Positions 43,899 to 52,841 of a DNA stretch of 64,000 bases are shown one piece after another. The stretch covers positions 1 to 64,000 of the forward strand of contig CAVSKL010000002.1 in assembly GCA_963728475.1 (NCBI GenBank). The letters run 5' to 3'. Origin of the DNA: CAVSKL01 sp963728475 [NCBI: Candidatus Eiseniibacteriota bacterium]. Lineage in GTDB: Bacteria > Eisenbacteria > RBG-16-71-46 > JABDJR01. Made by a program: the position numbers and the translations under genes. Numbering within the stretch: the stretch's first letter is position 1; the number at the start of each line of letters is the position of its first letter. Below the pieces are notes generated by a model, which saw nothing but the letters and a program-made list of their open reading frames with translations, was not told where the DNA came from and did no database searches.

Positions 43899-45020
43899 GT
43901 GAGCGAGCTTCCGCCGATCGTCCTGCTCCTGGCCCCCGGGCCCGGCCCGGGGATCCTCGCCGCCCTTCGTCAGCCCGGGGGAGGCGTCCGGGCCGTCGCC
44001 GATCCCGCCGGGCTACCCGTCCCCGCGGGGGCGCTCCTGGCCTGGTGGCCGGGGCGTTTCCCCTGGACCCCGGCCGCCTTCGAGCTCCAGCAGCGCGTGC
44101 TCCGGACCGGAGGCGCCTGCGTGCCGCTGGCCACCGTCCTCTCCCGGCTCGGGATCGGAGCGGGCCGGGGGACGGCCGGCCTCACCGCGGCCCTCGCACC
44201 CCACCTGGAGGAGGTAGCCGAGCCCGGGGCCTGGGCGCGGGAGCTGGCGGCCGGCCTGGCGGCGAGGCTCGAGGCGCTCCCCCGGGCGGCCGGTCCGGCG
44301 GCCGGGGGGAGCGAAGCCGCCCCCGGGGGCCCCGGCCCGGTGGTCCGGGACGCCCTGGCCGCGCTTCCCGCCGGTCCCGGGGTGTACCGGTTTCTGGCCC
44401 GCGACGGGCGGGAACTCTACCTCGGCAAGGCGCGCTCGCTCCGCTCCCGGGTTCCCCGCCACTTCGGCCCCCGGCCGGCCGAGCCCCGCAAGTCCGAGCG
44501 CCTGGTCCGTGAGGCCGCCGACCTCCGGTACGAGTCCACCGGGACCGAGCTGGAGGCGCTCCTGCGCGAGCAGCTCGGGCTGGGGCGGGCGCTTCCGCCG
44601 CTCAACACCCAGGCCCGGGTGCACCGCCGCCCCCGGGGGGCGTGGCGGCGGGCGGCGCTGCTCCTCGCGCTTCCTTCCGCGGAACCGGGCGCGGTGGAGG
44701 TCTGCCTGGTGGCCGGGGACGGCCGCTTCCACTGGGAGCGCGTCCGCCGGGCGCGCCGCCTTCCCCGGGGGTTGTGGGAACGGGTGGGGACGTTCCTCTC
44801 CGGCGCGGGGGGAGGCTGGGCCCCCGGTGAACCCGGACGCCCGCTCCCTCCGTCCGAGGCCTCGGAGATGGCCGAGCTGACGCTGACCTGGTTGGCGCGG
44901 CACGGCGACCGCCCCGCGCGGATCGATCTGGTTCGCGAGACCGCCGGGCGGGCGCTCATGTCCCGGATCCGGCGCCTCCTGGCCGAGGACCCCGCCGGGG
45001 GGCGGACCGAGGTGCGCTGA
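43899..45020 (+). CDS. GIY-YIG domain protein with UvrC-like nuclease module
   Basis: 373 aa from the GTG at 43899. Residues 1-145 are Pro/Gly/Ala-rich with no recognised domain. The GIY-YIG module follows: LPAGPGVYRFLARDGRELYLGKARSLRSRV in parts (GVY and YLGKA being the two core strands), the conserved Arg, then YESTGTELEALLREQ with its Glu and PPLNTQ. This is the UvrC/Cho subgroup, often fused to a DnaQ exonuclease; here no exonuclease motifs are visible. It is coupled to the Fe-S nuclease gene. A repair role is likely. Confidence 0.75.
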   Translation: MSELPPIVLLLAPGPGPGILAALRQPGGGVRAVADPAGLPVPAGALLAWWPGRFPWTPAAFELQQRVLRTGGACVPLATVLSRLGIGAGRGTAGLTAALAPHLEEVAEPGAWARELAAGLAARLEALPRAAGPAAGGSEAAPGGPGPVVRDALAALPAGPGVYRFLARDGRELYLGKARSLRSRVPRHFGPRPAEPRKSERLVREAADLRYESTGTELEALLREQLGLGRALPPLNTQARVHRRPRGAWRRAALLLALPSAEPGAVEVCLVAGDGRFHWERVRRARRLPRGLWERVGTFLSGAGGGWAPGEPGRPLPPSEASEMAELTLTWLARHGDRPARIDLVRETAGRALMSRIRRLLAEDPAGGRTEVR

Positions 45021-45114
45021 CCTCCCTCCGGTATCGCTGCCGGGACGGCGCGGCTAGACTGGTGGCTCGCGTCGTGGGGGCCGCCCGCCTCGAACCGCTT
45101 TCAAGGAGTCCCGC

Positions 45115-46191
45115 ATGAGCCGTCTCTTCGCCCCCTGGCGGGTGGGCCGCGTCACCTTCCGGAACCGCATCTTCGTCTCCCCCATGTGCCAGTACTCGAG
45201 CGAGGAGGGGATGCCCACGTCGTGGCACCTGGTCCACCTGGGAAGCCGCGCGGTGGGGGGCGCGGGGCTGGTGATGGTCGAGGCCACCGCGGTCACCCCC
45301 CAGGGGAGGATCTCGCCCTGGGATTCCGGCATCTGGTCCGACGCCCACGCCGAGGCGTTCGCGCCCATCGCCGCGTTCGTGAAGGCGCAGGGGGCGGCGC
45401 CGGGGATCCAGATCGCCCACGCCGGGCGGAAGGCGTCCACCCGCCGGCCGTGGGAAGGGGCGGGGCGGGTCCCCTCGGGGGAGGGCGGCTGGGAGCCGAT
45501 CGCCCCCGGCCCGGCGCCGTTCGCGGAGAACTACCCGCGCCCCCGCGCCATGACCCCGGACGATCTGGACTCGGTGGAGGCGGCGTTCGTCGCCGCCACC
45601 CGGCGTGCGGTCGCGGCGGGCTTCGAGGTCCTGGAGATCCACGCCGCGCACGGCTACCTGCTCCACGAGTTCCTCTCGCCGCTCGCCAACCGGCGCGACG
45701 ACGAGTACGGCGGTCGTTTCGAGAACCGCGAGCGCTTCCCGCTCCGGGTGGTGCGGGCGGTCCGCGCCGCCTGGCCCGCCGATCTTCCTCTCTTCGTGCG
45801 GATCTCCGCCACCGACTGGGCCGAGGGGGGATGGGACCTGGAGCAATCGGTGCGGCTGGCCCGCGAGTTCCGCACGATCGGGGTGGACCTGGTGGACTGC
45901 TCGAGCGGCGGAGTGGTGCCGGGGGCGGCCCCCCCCGCCGGGCCCGGCTACCAGGTGCCGTTCGCGGAGGCGATCCGGCGCGAGGCGGGGATCGCCACCG
46001 GCGCGGTGGGGCTCATCACCGAACCGGCCCAGGCGGAGACGATCGTGGCCACCGGACAGGCCGACGCGGTGGTGATGGCGCGGGAGTTGTTGCGGGAGCC
46101 CTACTGGCCGCTCCGGGCGGCGCGGGAGCTGGGGGCCGAGGGGCCCTGGCCGGACCAGTACCTGCGGGCGCGGATCCAGCGAGGCGGTTGA
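45115..46191 (+). CDS. NADH:flavin oxidoreductase, Old Yellow Enzyme family (YqjM-like)
   Basis: 358 aa from the ATG at 45115 with AAGGAG upstream. The FMN barrel shows FRNRIFVSPMCQYSS with the Cys of the thermophilic-like (YqjM) class, IQIAHAGRKAS with His for substrate binding, FEVLEIHAAHGYLLHEFLSPLANRR in two parts, FVRISATDW and the end motif ADAVVMARELLREPYWPLRAA. The family reduces activated C=C bonds with NAD(P)H; the physiological substrate is unknown. A -10-like TAGACT lies at 45055-45060. Confidence 0.92.
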   Translation: MSRLFAPWRVGRVTFRNRIFVSPMCQYSSEEGMPTSWHLVHLGSRAVGGAGLVMVEATAVTPQGRISPWDSGIWSDAHAEAFAPIAAFVKAQGAAPGIQIAHAGRKASTRRPWEGAGRVPSGEGGWEPIAPGPAPFAENYPRPRAMTPDDLDSVEAAFVAATRRAVAAGFEVLEIHAAHGYLLHEFLSPLANRRDDEYGGRFENRERFPLRVVRAVRAAWPADLPLFVRISATDWAEGGWDLEQSVRLAREFRTIGVDLVDCSSGGVVPGAAPPAGPGYQVPFAEAIRREAGIATGAVGLITEPAQAETIVATGQADAVVMARELLREPYWPLRAARELGAEGPWPDQYLRARIQRGG

Positions 46192-46240
46192 AGCGCCGGT
46201 CCCGGACCCGCCCGCCCGCGCGTCCCGCCCCCCCCCGGCG

Positions 46241-46272
46241 CGAAGGCCCCGTCCTCCGGGACGGGGCCTTCG
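46241..46272. terminator. bidirectional terminator-like hairpin between convergent genes
   Basis: A perfect 14-bp stem (CGAAGGCCCCGTCC with its complement) and a TCCG loop lie between the oxidoreductase and GH13 stops. No T tract follows on either side, but position and stability fit a shared terminator. Confidence 0.65.
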
Positions 46273-46296
46273 CGGTGGGTGCGGTCAACCGGTCCG

Positions 46297-49200
46297 CTAC
46301 TTCAGGACGTAGGCCACCCCGGACTCCGCGGCCAGGCTCACGGTGCCGTCCTTCAGGTCTACCGTTTTCCCGGTGACCAGGTCGACGGCCGAGGCCGGGT
46401 TCCCCAGCTTCGAGAGGTCGAGCTTGGCCTGGGTGGGGGCGTTGGACGCGTTGAGCGCCACCACCACCCGGTCGCCGCCGTCGGCGCGCAGGAACGCGTA
46501 GACCGGCCCCTGGGCCTCGAGGGTCTTGAAGGTGCCGCGGCGGAGCGCCTCGTGGGCGGCCCGGGCCCGGGCCAGGGCCGCGACGTAGTCGTGTACGTCC
46601 ACCCGCTCGGGGTCGTCCTTCCAGTTCCAGAGGAAGGTGCGCCGGCAATCGGGGTCGCCGCCCCCCATCATCCCGATCTCGTCGCCGTAATAGATGTGCG
46701 GGGCTCCCACGTAGGTCATGGCGAAGAGCTTGGCCAGCTTCACGCGCTTGGTGTCCCCGTTCACCTGCTGGCGGAAGCGCACGGTGTCGTGGCTGTCCAC
46801 CAGGTTCATCATCGCCTCCACCGCCTGGGTCGGGTATGCGTTCCGCCCGGTGGCCAGGAGCCGGTCGAACTCGGCCGCGGTCCCGCGCCCCTCGCCCAGG
46901 AACTTCTGGACCGGATCGCGGAAATAGGCGTAGTTCATGGTGGCGTCGAACATGGTCGGGCCCACCCAGTCCGAGGCATTGGACCAGATCTCGCCCACGA
47001 TGTAAGCGTCGGGCTTGATGCTCTTCACCTTCTCATGGAACATCTTCCAGAACCAGAACGGCACCTCGTTGGGCACGTCCAGCCGCACCCCGTCCGCGTC
47101 CATGTCCCCGATCCAGTACTGGGCCACGTCCATGAGGTGGCTGACCAGGGGCTGATTCACCTGGGCCTGGGAAGCGTCGCGGACTCCGTTCTCCTGGGGG
47201 TTGGGCCGGCCGAGGTCGAAGTTCAGCTCCGGCAGGTCCCCGAACCCCCACCAGCAGAAGTAGTAGTCCTCGGGTTTGGGGCCGGAGGGGCCGAAGTGGG
47301 GGGGAGCGGCCACTTCTTGAACTCGTACCAGGGGTAGTTCTGGGACTTGGGTCCGTTCTTGACCGCATCCTGGAACGCCCAGTGGTCGTTGCCGGTGTGG
47401 TTGAACACGATGTCCAGGATCACCCGGATCCCCTTGGCGTGGGCGGCCTGCACCAGCGCCTTGAACTCGTCGTTGGTTCCGAAGTGGGGATCGATCTTCA
47501 TGTAGTCGGCGCAGTCGTACTTGTGGTTCGACTTGGCCTGGAAGAGGGGGTTGAAGTAGATCGCGGTGACCCCGAGGTCCTTGAGATAGTCGAGTTCCTG
47601 GCTCACCCCGGCCAGGTCGCCGCCGTAGAACGAGAAGTAGTCCGGCTTGCCGTCGGTGCGGTAGGGGCTCTTGGTGAGCCCGCTCACGTCGGACCAGTCC
47701 TTGACCAGGTGGTAGTACTCGTCGTTGGTCTTCCCCGAGGGGGGGAGCGTGGTCTTGCCCGCGTAGTACCACTCGCTGAAGTCGGGATCGTTGGCGGTGT
47801 CCCCGTTCCGGAACCGGTCGGGGAAGATCTGGTAGATGACCGCGTCCTTCACCCAATCCGGGGTGTCGAAGGGGGGGAACGAGGCGGGATCGAACGAGAA
47901 CCAGGCGTCGGCGGCGGGCTTGGTCCCGGTGAACCCGGACCCGGTGAGGTACTCCACCGCCGCCGCGTCCTTATAGGCGGGGACGTAGCGGAAGGAAGCC
48001 CGGGGATCGGCCTCGGCCACCGTGGCCGACCAGTACTGGAAGGCCCCGTCCTCGGACTTGGGCGCCAGCGCCACCGTATGTTCCCCGGCCGCGTCCGCGA
48101 CCAGAAGGTCCATCCCCTGGATGTCCCCCTTGTGGGCGGGGAAGGTCAGCTCCACCTTGCCGCCTCCCATGTTGTTGACCAGGGTCGCGCTCTGCTCGTA
48201 CCGGAGGCCGGCGTCGGAGATCTTCCCGTCGCCGGTGGCCACCTGAATCACCGGGAACCGGTCGTCCACGTGGACCACGCCGTTCTGACCTCCGAACCCG
48301 TCGTCCACGTAGCTGTCGGCATGGGCGCGGTCGGTGGTCCAGTTCCCGTCCACCACGAACTTGTACTGGTAGTCGTCCTCGGGCAGGAGCAGGGTCGCGG
48401 TGTACTCCCCGTTCTGGTCGGGACCGGCCATGGGATTCTTGCCCACGTTCCAGTCGTTGAAGCTCCCGGCGAGCATCACCGACTTCGGGGCGGCGGCCGG
48501 CTTGTAGCGGAAGGTGACCTCGTGCAGCCCGCCCGAGGCCCCGCCGGAGCCGCTGCCGGGCTGGACGTTGCCGCCCGGACCCAGGGTGAGCGGCTTCGAT
48601 CCCACCTTGACCACCGCATTCTGTCCACCGTACCCGTCGGGGGTGGAGTCCATGGCGTAGTCGTCGGCGAACCACTGGTCGCCGTTGACCACGAATTTGT
48701 ACTGGTAGCTCCCCGGCGCGAGCTGCAGCGTGGCCTCCCAGATCCCGTCCTGGTCGGCGTCGGCGAGCGGGCTCTTGGCCACGTCCCAGTCGTTGAAGCT
48801 CCCGGCCACCGCCACCGAGTTCACCCCCCCGATGACCGGCTGGTAGCGGAAGGTGACGGCGACGGTTCCCCCGGCGGTGGCGGCGGCGGCGGGGGGGGCC
48901 GCGGCCCCGGCGGGGGGGGCCGCCGCGCCGGGCTCGCCCACCGTCACCGGCTTCGCCCCCACGTTCACCACCGAGTTCTTGCCGCCGTAGCCGTCGTCGG
49001 CGAAGGACTGGGCGGTCTCGTCCGCGTACCACTGGCTTCCGTCCACCACGAACTTGTACTGGTAGCTCCCGGGAGCCAGCGGCACCGTGACCGTCCACAC
49101 CCCGTCCTTGACGGTCATCGGGTTGGCGCCCACGTCCCAGTTGTTGAAGCTGCCGGCCACCGAGACCGAGTTGGCGGCTCCCTTGGGCCGGTAGCGGAAA

Positions 49201-49688
49201 GTGACCGGGGTGCCGCCGCCGGACGGGGTCTCGGCCGGGGTCGCCGCGACCGGGGCCGCCGCCGGCGCGGCTCCGGCGGCCGGACCCACCGTCACCACCG
49301 AGTTCTTGCCGCCGTAGCCGTCGTCGACGGACTTGGGGGCGGCGTCGTCCGCCACCCAGGTGGTGCCGTCGACCACGTACTTGTATTGGTAGTCGCCGGC
49401 GGCCAGTTCCAGCGTGGTCTTCCAGACTCCGCCGGTTTCAGTCATGGGGTTGGCGGAGGTGTCCCAGTTGTTGAAGCTTCCCGCCACCGCCACCGAGTGG
49501 GGATGGCCCGGGGGCACGTACTGGAACGTCACCTTGGCGGCGAAGGCGGGCGTGGCCGCCGCGAGGGCCAGCACGCCGAGAAGCAACACCGAGGCCGCCA
49601 AGGCCCCCCTTCGGCGCGGGAATCGGAGTCCGGACGCTACGCGGGCGCGATCGAGAGTGCGAGGCACGAACGACACGGGGACCTCCAT
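46297..49688 (-). CDS. secreted GH13 alpha-amylase-type enzyme with four N-terminal CBM48/AMPK-beta-like modules, frameshifted
   Basis: About 1130 aa when one base is added in the G7 run at 47298-47304. From the ATG at 49688 a signal peptide (to about residue 50) is followed by four tandem modules, each with VTF(Q/R)Y, AGSFN(N/D)W and YQYKFVV(D/N)G. A beta linker domain leads to the GH13 catalytic domain, which starts WVKDAVIYQIFPDRF. Catalytic regions are DIVFNHTG, DADGVRLDVPNE (nucleophile), IVGEIW (acid/base) and MNLVDSHDTVRF. A short all-beta end domain follows. It should hydrolyse starch-like or cyclic glucans outside the cell. The frameshift falls in a homopolymer, so it may be an assembly error. 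Confidence 0.88.
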
Positions 49689-49792
49689 TGGGGCCGGCCC
49701 GGCGGGGGTGGCGCCGGGATGGAAGCTCTGCCTGGGGCCGGCCGGTGGGTATCCGGATACGGGCGGTTGGACCGCTCCAACAGACGGCATGC

Positions 49793-49821
49793 AGTATACC
49801 TCGGGCCCGAGTGGCCGTCAT
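49793..49821 (-). promoter_or_regulatory. promoter of the GH13 gene
   Basis: On the minus strand ATGACG and TATACT are separated by 17 bp, giving a leader of about 100 nt. Confidence 0.45.
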
Positions 49822-49831
49822 CCGGAGACGG

Positions 49832-49861
49832 TTGCCCCGGGCGGCGGCCCCATGGTACCCT
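49832..49861 (+). promoter_or_regulatory. promoter of ruvC
   Basis: TTGCCC and TACCCT are separated by 18 bp, with the start near 49868, about 14 nt before the ATG at 49882. Confidence 0.4.
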
Positions 49862-49881
49862 GCCGCGGGCTAAGTAGTGAC

Positions 49882-50370
49882 ATGACACGGATTTTGGGCA
49901 TCGACCCCGGCAGCCAGATCACCGGGTACGGATTCATCGAGTTCGACCCCGGGCGGAGCCGCGCCCTCCTCTTCGGCACCCTCCGCCAGCGCCGGGGGGT
50001 CTCGCTCCCGGACCGCCTCCACGCCATCTACCGGGATCTCTCGGCGCTGATCGCCGAGCACGAGCCCGGGGTGGTGGCGGTGGAGACCGCCTTCTACCAC
50101 AAGAACGTCCGGTCCGCCCTGGTGCTGGGGCACGTGCGGGGGGTGGTGCTCCTGGCCGCCCGCGAGGCCGGGCTGCCGGTCCAGGAATACGCTCCCCGCG
50201 AGATCAAGCTCGCGGTGACCGGGAACGGCAATGCCGGCAAGGAGCAGGTGGCGTTCATGGTGCGGGGATTGCTGGGCCTGACCGAGACCCCGGTCTTCGA
50301 CGCCTCGGATGCGCTCGCCGCCGCCCTCTGCCACTGGCACCGCTCCCGCGGCGTCCCCACCCGCTCATGA
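49882..50370 (+). CDS. ruvC: crossover junction endodeoxyribonuclease RuvC
   Basis: 162 aa. ILGIDPGSQITGYG supplies the first catalytic Asp, AVETAFYHKNVRSAL the Glu, and FDASDALAAALCHWH the last acidic residues. RuvC resolves Holliday junctions brought to it by RuvAB. It is normal in length and followed by ruvA after 22 nt; ruvB is not in the window. The usual yebC neighbour is about 8 kb upstream in another operon. Confidence 0.95.
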   Translation: MTRILGIDPGSQITGYGFIEFDPGRSRALLFGTLRQRRGVSLPDRLHAIYRDLSALIAEHEPGVVAVETAFYHKNVRSALVLGHVRGVVLLAAREAGLPVQEYAPREIKLAVTGNGNAGKEQVAFMVRGLLGLTETPVFDASDALAAALCHWHRSRGVPTRS

Positions 50371-50392
50371 GCGGCGGCCGGACCCTTCCGTC

Positions 50393-50995
50393 GTGATCGC
50401 GCACCTCCGCGGCGTCATTCTGGAGAAGCAGCCCACCCGGCTGGTGGTGGAGGTCGGAGGGGTGGGGCTCGAGGTCCTGGTCCCGCTGACCGCATCCGAG
50501 GCCATGGGCGACCCCGGCTCCGAGGCCTCGCTCCACACCTACCTGGTGGTGCGGGAGGACGCCCTCACCCTCTACGGATTCCGGACCGCGGCGGAGCGCG
50601 CGCTTTTCATCAAGCTCATCTCGGTTTCGGGGATCGGCCCCCGGATCGCCCTCAACGCGCTCTCGGTGCCGTCGCTCCACGACCTCATCGCCGCGCTGCG
50701 CGGCCAGGATCTGGTCTTTCTCACCCGGCTCCCGGGAATCGGCAAGAAGACCGCCGAGCGGATGACGGTGGAGCTCAAGGACGCCCTGGGGGGCTTCGAA
50801 GGCGAGGCTCCCACCGGGGGAGCGCGCGCGGAGCTGGACGCGGTGGCGGCGCTGGTTTCGCTCGGCTACTCGCGGGCGGCCGCGCTCGACGCGGTGGGGA
50901 AGGCGGCCGGGGGCAGGAGCGGCGAACCCGAGGCGGAGGAACTCATCCGCGCCGCCCTGGGGAGGCTGGGGGGAGGCCGGGCCACGCGGGGATAG
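50393..50995 (+). CDS. ruvA: Holliday junction branch migration protein RuvA
   Basis: 200 aa from the GTG at 50393. The N-terminal OB domain begins IAHLRGVILEKQPTRLVVE. The two helix-hairpin-helix motifs are LISVSGIGPRIALNAL and LTRLPGIGKKTAERMTVELKD. An acidic linker leads to the C-terminal RuvB-binding three-helix domain (AVAALVSLGYSRAAALDAV). It tetramerises on four-way junctions and loads RuvB. Confidence 0.95.
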   Translation: MIAHLRGVILEKQPTRLVVEVGGVGLEVLVPLTASEAMGDPGSEASLHTYLVVREDALTLYGFRTAAERALFIKLISVSGIGPRIALNALSVPSLHDLIAALRGQDLVFLTRLPGIGKKTAERMTVELKDALGGFEGEAPTGGARAELDAVAALVSLGYSRAAALDAVGKAAGGRSGEPEAEELIRAALGRLGGGRATRG

Positions 50996-51050
50996 GAGCC
51001 GGTCGAAGATCCGGCCTCGGTCGCGCCGGCCGTTCCCAACTCGGCCGGAT

Positions 51051-51070
51051 CCGGCTTTTCGAGAAGCCGG
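51051..51070 (+). terminator. hairpin downstream of ruvA
   Basis: CCGGCTT and AAGCCGG pair around TTCGAG, 55 nt after the ruvA stop, without a T tract. The rest of 50996-51225 is GC-rich and shows nothing else. Confidence 0.4.
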
Positions 51071-51225
51071 TCGCGCCGCTCCCGCCCGCCGCCGGGGCGG
51101 GGGAGTGCGGTGAAGCCGGCCCCGGCCAGCGGCCGCCCGAGGCGCACGCGGACGGAGCGGGGGGCCCGCCCGGTCGCGCCGGCCGGCTCCCGCCAACCGG
51201 TCCGCGGCGCCGGTGGGCGCCCGGC

Positions 51226-51321
51226 CTAACGGTCGCGCTTCTTGTGCCGGTTGCGGCGGCGGCGCTTCTTCAGCTTGTGCTTGCGGATCTTCTTCCGCCG
51301 CTTCTTGATCAGGCTTCCCAT
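51226..51321 (-). CDS. 31-aa basic protein, bS22-like (AURKAIP1/COX24 domain)
   Basis: ATG at 51321 to TAG at 51226, with AAGGA upstream. The product begins MGSLIKKRRKKIRKHKLKKR and is about 65% Lys/Arg. The MGS(V/L)IKKRRK start is the mark of the short AURKAIP1/COX24-type proteins found in many bacterial genomes, one of which is the mycobacterial small-subunit ribosomal protein bS22. A ribosomal role is inferred from that. It has its own promoter. Confidence 0.85.
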   Translation of the reverse strand: MGSLIKKRRKKIRKHKLKKRRRRNRHKKRDR

Positions 51322-51363
51322 GAATCGTCCTTATCCCTTTCGACGGGGCCGGAGCCCCGCCGG

Positions 51364-51398
51364 GAAATAAAGGACCGCAGGTCCCGTGGAGCCTGCGG
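51364..51398 (-). terminator. terminator or attenuator upstream of the bS22-like gene
   Basis: On the minus strand CCGCAGG and CCTGCGG form a 7-bp stem with a 10-nt loop, followed by TCCTTTATTT. It lies downstream of the PpiC-lipoprotein gene and also inside the predicted leader of the bS22-like gene, so it could either end the former or attenuate the latter. Confidence 0.55.
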
Positions 51399-51423
51399 CC
51401 CGTACGGAGTCAAAGCGCCGGAG

Positions 51424-51452
51424 AGTGTAACCCGGGGGCCGGCCGGTGGCAA
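51424..51452 (-). promoter_or_regulatory. promoter of the bS22-like gene
   Basis: On the minus strand TTGCCA and TACACT are separated by 17 bp, with the start near 51417 and a leader of about 95 nt that contains the hairpin at 51375-51398. Confidence 0.55.
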
Positions 51453-51497
51453 GCCGCCGCGGAGGCCGCCCGGGGGCGGCCTCCGCTCGGACCGGAA

Positions 51498-52553
51498 TCA
51501 GTTCCCGGAGGAGGAGTCGGGGCCCGTCCCCAGGGTCGAGAGCGCGCCGGCCGGGGGCGGGTTCTTCTGGACGTCGGCCGACGCCACCAGCGAGTCCACG
51601 ATGCCCCGGAACTGCTCCTGGGCCTTCTGCTGGCCGAGGAAGCTCTTGATCCGGTCGGAGAGGGTATCCAGGGACTGGGCCTCGGACATCCGCTTCCCTT
51701 CGACCTTGATCACGTGGTACCCGAACGGCGTTTCCACCACGCCGCTCACCTGCCCGGGCTTGAGCGCGAAGGCGACGGAGTCGAACGCGGCCACCATCTG
51801 GCCGTGCTGGAACCATCCCAGATCGCCCCCCTTGCCCTTGCCCGAGGGGTCCTCGGTGTACTCGTTCGCGAGCGCGGCGAAGCTGCTCCCCGCCTTGGCC
51901 TTCTGGAGCACGCCCTGGGCCTTCTTCATCGCCTCGGCCTTGTCCGCATCGTCCATGTCGGAGGTGGTGCGGATGAGGACGTGGCTCGCGTGAACTTCCG
52001 GCTTGGGGCCGAAGCGCTCCAGGTTGGAGTCGTAGTAGGCCTTGACCTCGACATCGGTGATGTCGGGATTCTGGTTCACGTGCTTGTCGAAGTACGCCTT
52101 GAGGACGAGGTTGCTCCTCATGTCCTTCTCGACGTCGGCCTCGGTGGCGTTGTTCTGGGCCAGAAAATTCTGGAACGCCTCCTCCCCGCCGGCCATGGTC
52201 TTGAGCTGGGCGATGCTGCCCTGGACGTCCGCGTCGGTGACGTTGATGCTGGTGTCCTTGGCGGCGTCCTCGAGCAGGACCTCCTGCTCGACCAGCCGCT
52301 GGAGCGCGGTGTTCCAGAGCTTCTCGGCCTCGGTAGCGCCGGCGGCGGTGGAGTCGGGCTGGATGCCCTGGCGCTCGAAATTGCCCACCACCTTCTTCAC
52401 TTCGTCCACGGTGATGACGTGGCCGTTGACCACGGCGGCGGTGGTCGCGGGGTCGGCGTCGACGGCCGCCTTCTGGCTCGTGCCCGACTTGGAGCCGCAA
52501 CCGGCCACAACCAGAGCCAGCCCGAGGGTGAGCCAGAGAATTCGTTCTCTCAT
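51498..52553 (-). CDS. PpiC-type peptidyl-prolyl isomerase lipoprotein (SurA/PrsA-like)
   Basis: 351 aa from the ATG at 52553. A lipoprotein signal ends in VVAGC (Cys about 19). The N-terminal helical chaperone part (SurA_N type) has VVNGHVITVDEVKKVVGNFE and LQRLVEQEVLLEDAAKD. The parvulin domain follows: VHASHVLIRTTS, GSSFAALANEYTEDPSGKGKGGDLGWF in parts, and the end motif VVETPFGYHVIKVEG. It should assist folding of exported proteins, a natural need given the many secreted beta-rich proteins here. Confidence 0.92.
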   Translation of the reverse strand: MRERILWLTLGLALVVAGCGSKSGTSQKAAVDADPATTAAVVNGHVITVDEVKKVVGNFERQGIQPDSTAAGATEAEKLWNTALQRLVEQEVLLEDAAKDTSINVTDADVQGSIAQLKTMAGGEEAFQNFLAQNNATEADVEKDMRSNLVLKAYFDKHVNQNPDITDVEVKAYYDSNLERFGPKPEVHASHVLIRTTSDMDDADKAEAMKKAQGVLQKAKAGSSFAALANEYTEDPSGKGKGGDLGWFQHGQMVAAFDSVAFALKPGQVSGVVETPFGYHVIKVEGKRMSEAQSLDTLSDRIKSFLGQQKAQEQFRGIVDSLVASADVQKNPPPAGALSTLGTGPDSSSGN

Positions 52554-52841
52554 ACGGGATCCTTTCAGCCGCCGCGGAGGACGGCCGTCGCTTCGCATTC
52601 TGTTCTTCGTCCGCGCCGGGGCGGTCCGGGTTTTCCCGGAGTTCGAAAAGGCCCGTCCGGCAACAAGGGTACGGAGCGTACCAGCCGCCTATTCCAGGAG
52701 CAAGGCTGGAAAACCGGGGGGAAGCTCCGGGGCCCGTCGCCCGGGGGAGCACCGGCCGCCGGTCGAAAGAGGGGTCCCGGCCGGGGCCGGATCCTGGGTT
52801 TCAACTTGGTGGCGGCGGGCGCGGCGGATCCTGGGTTTTAA

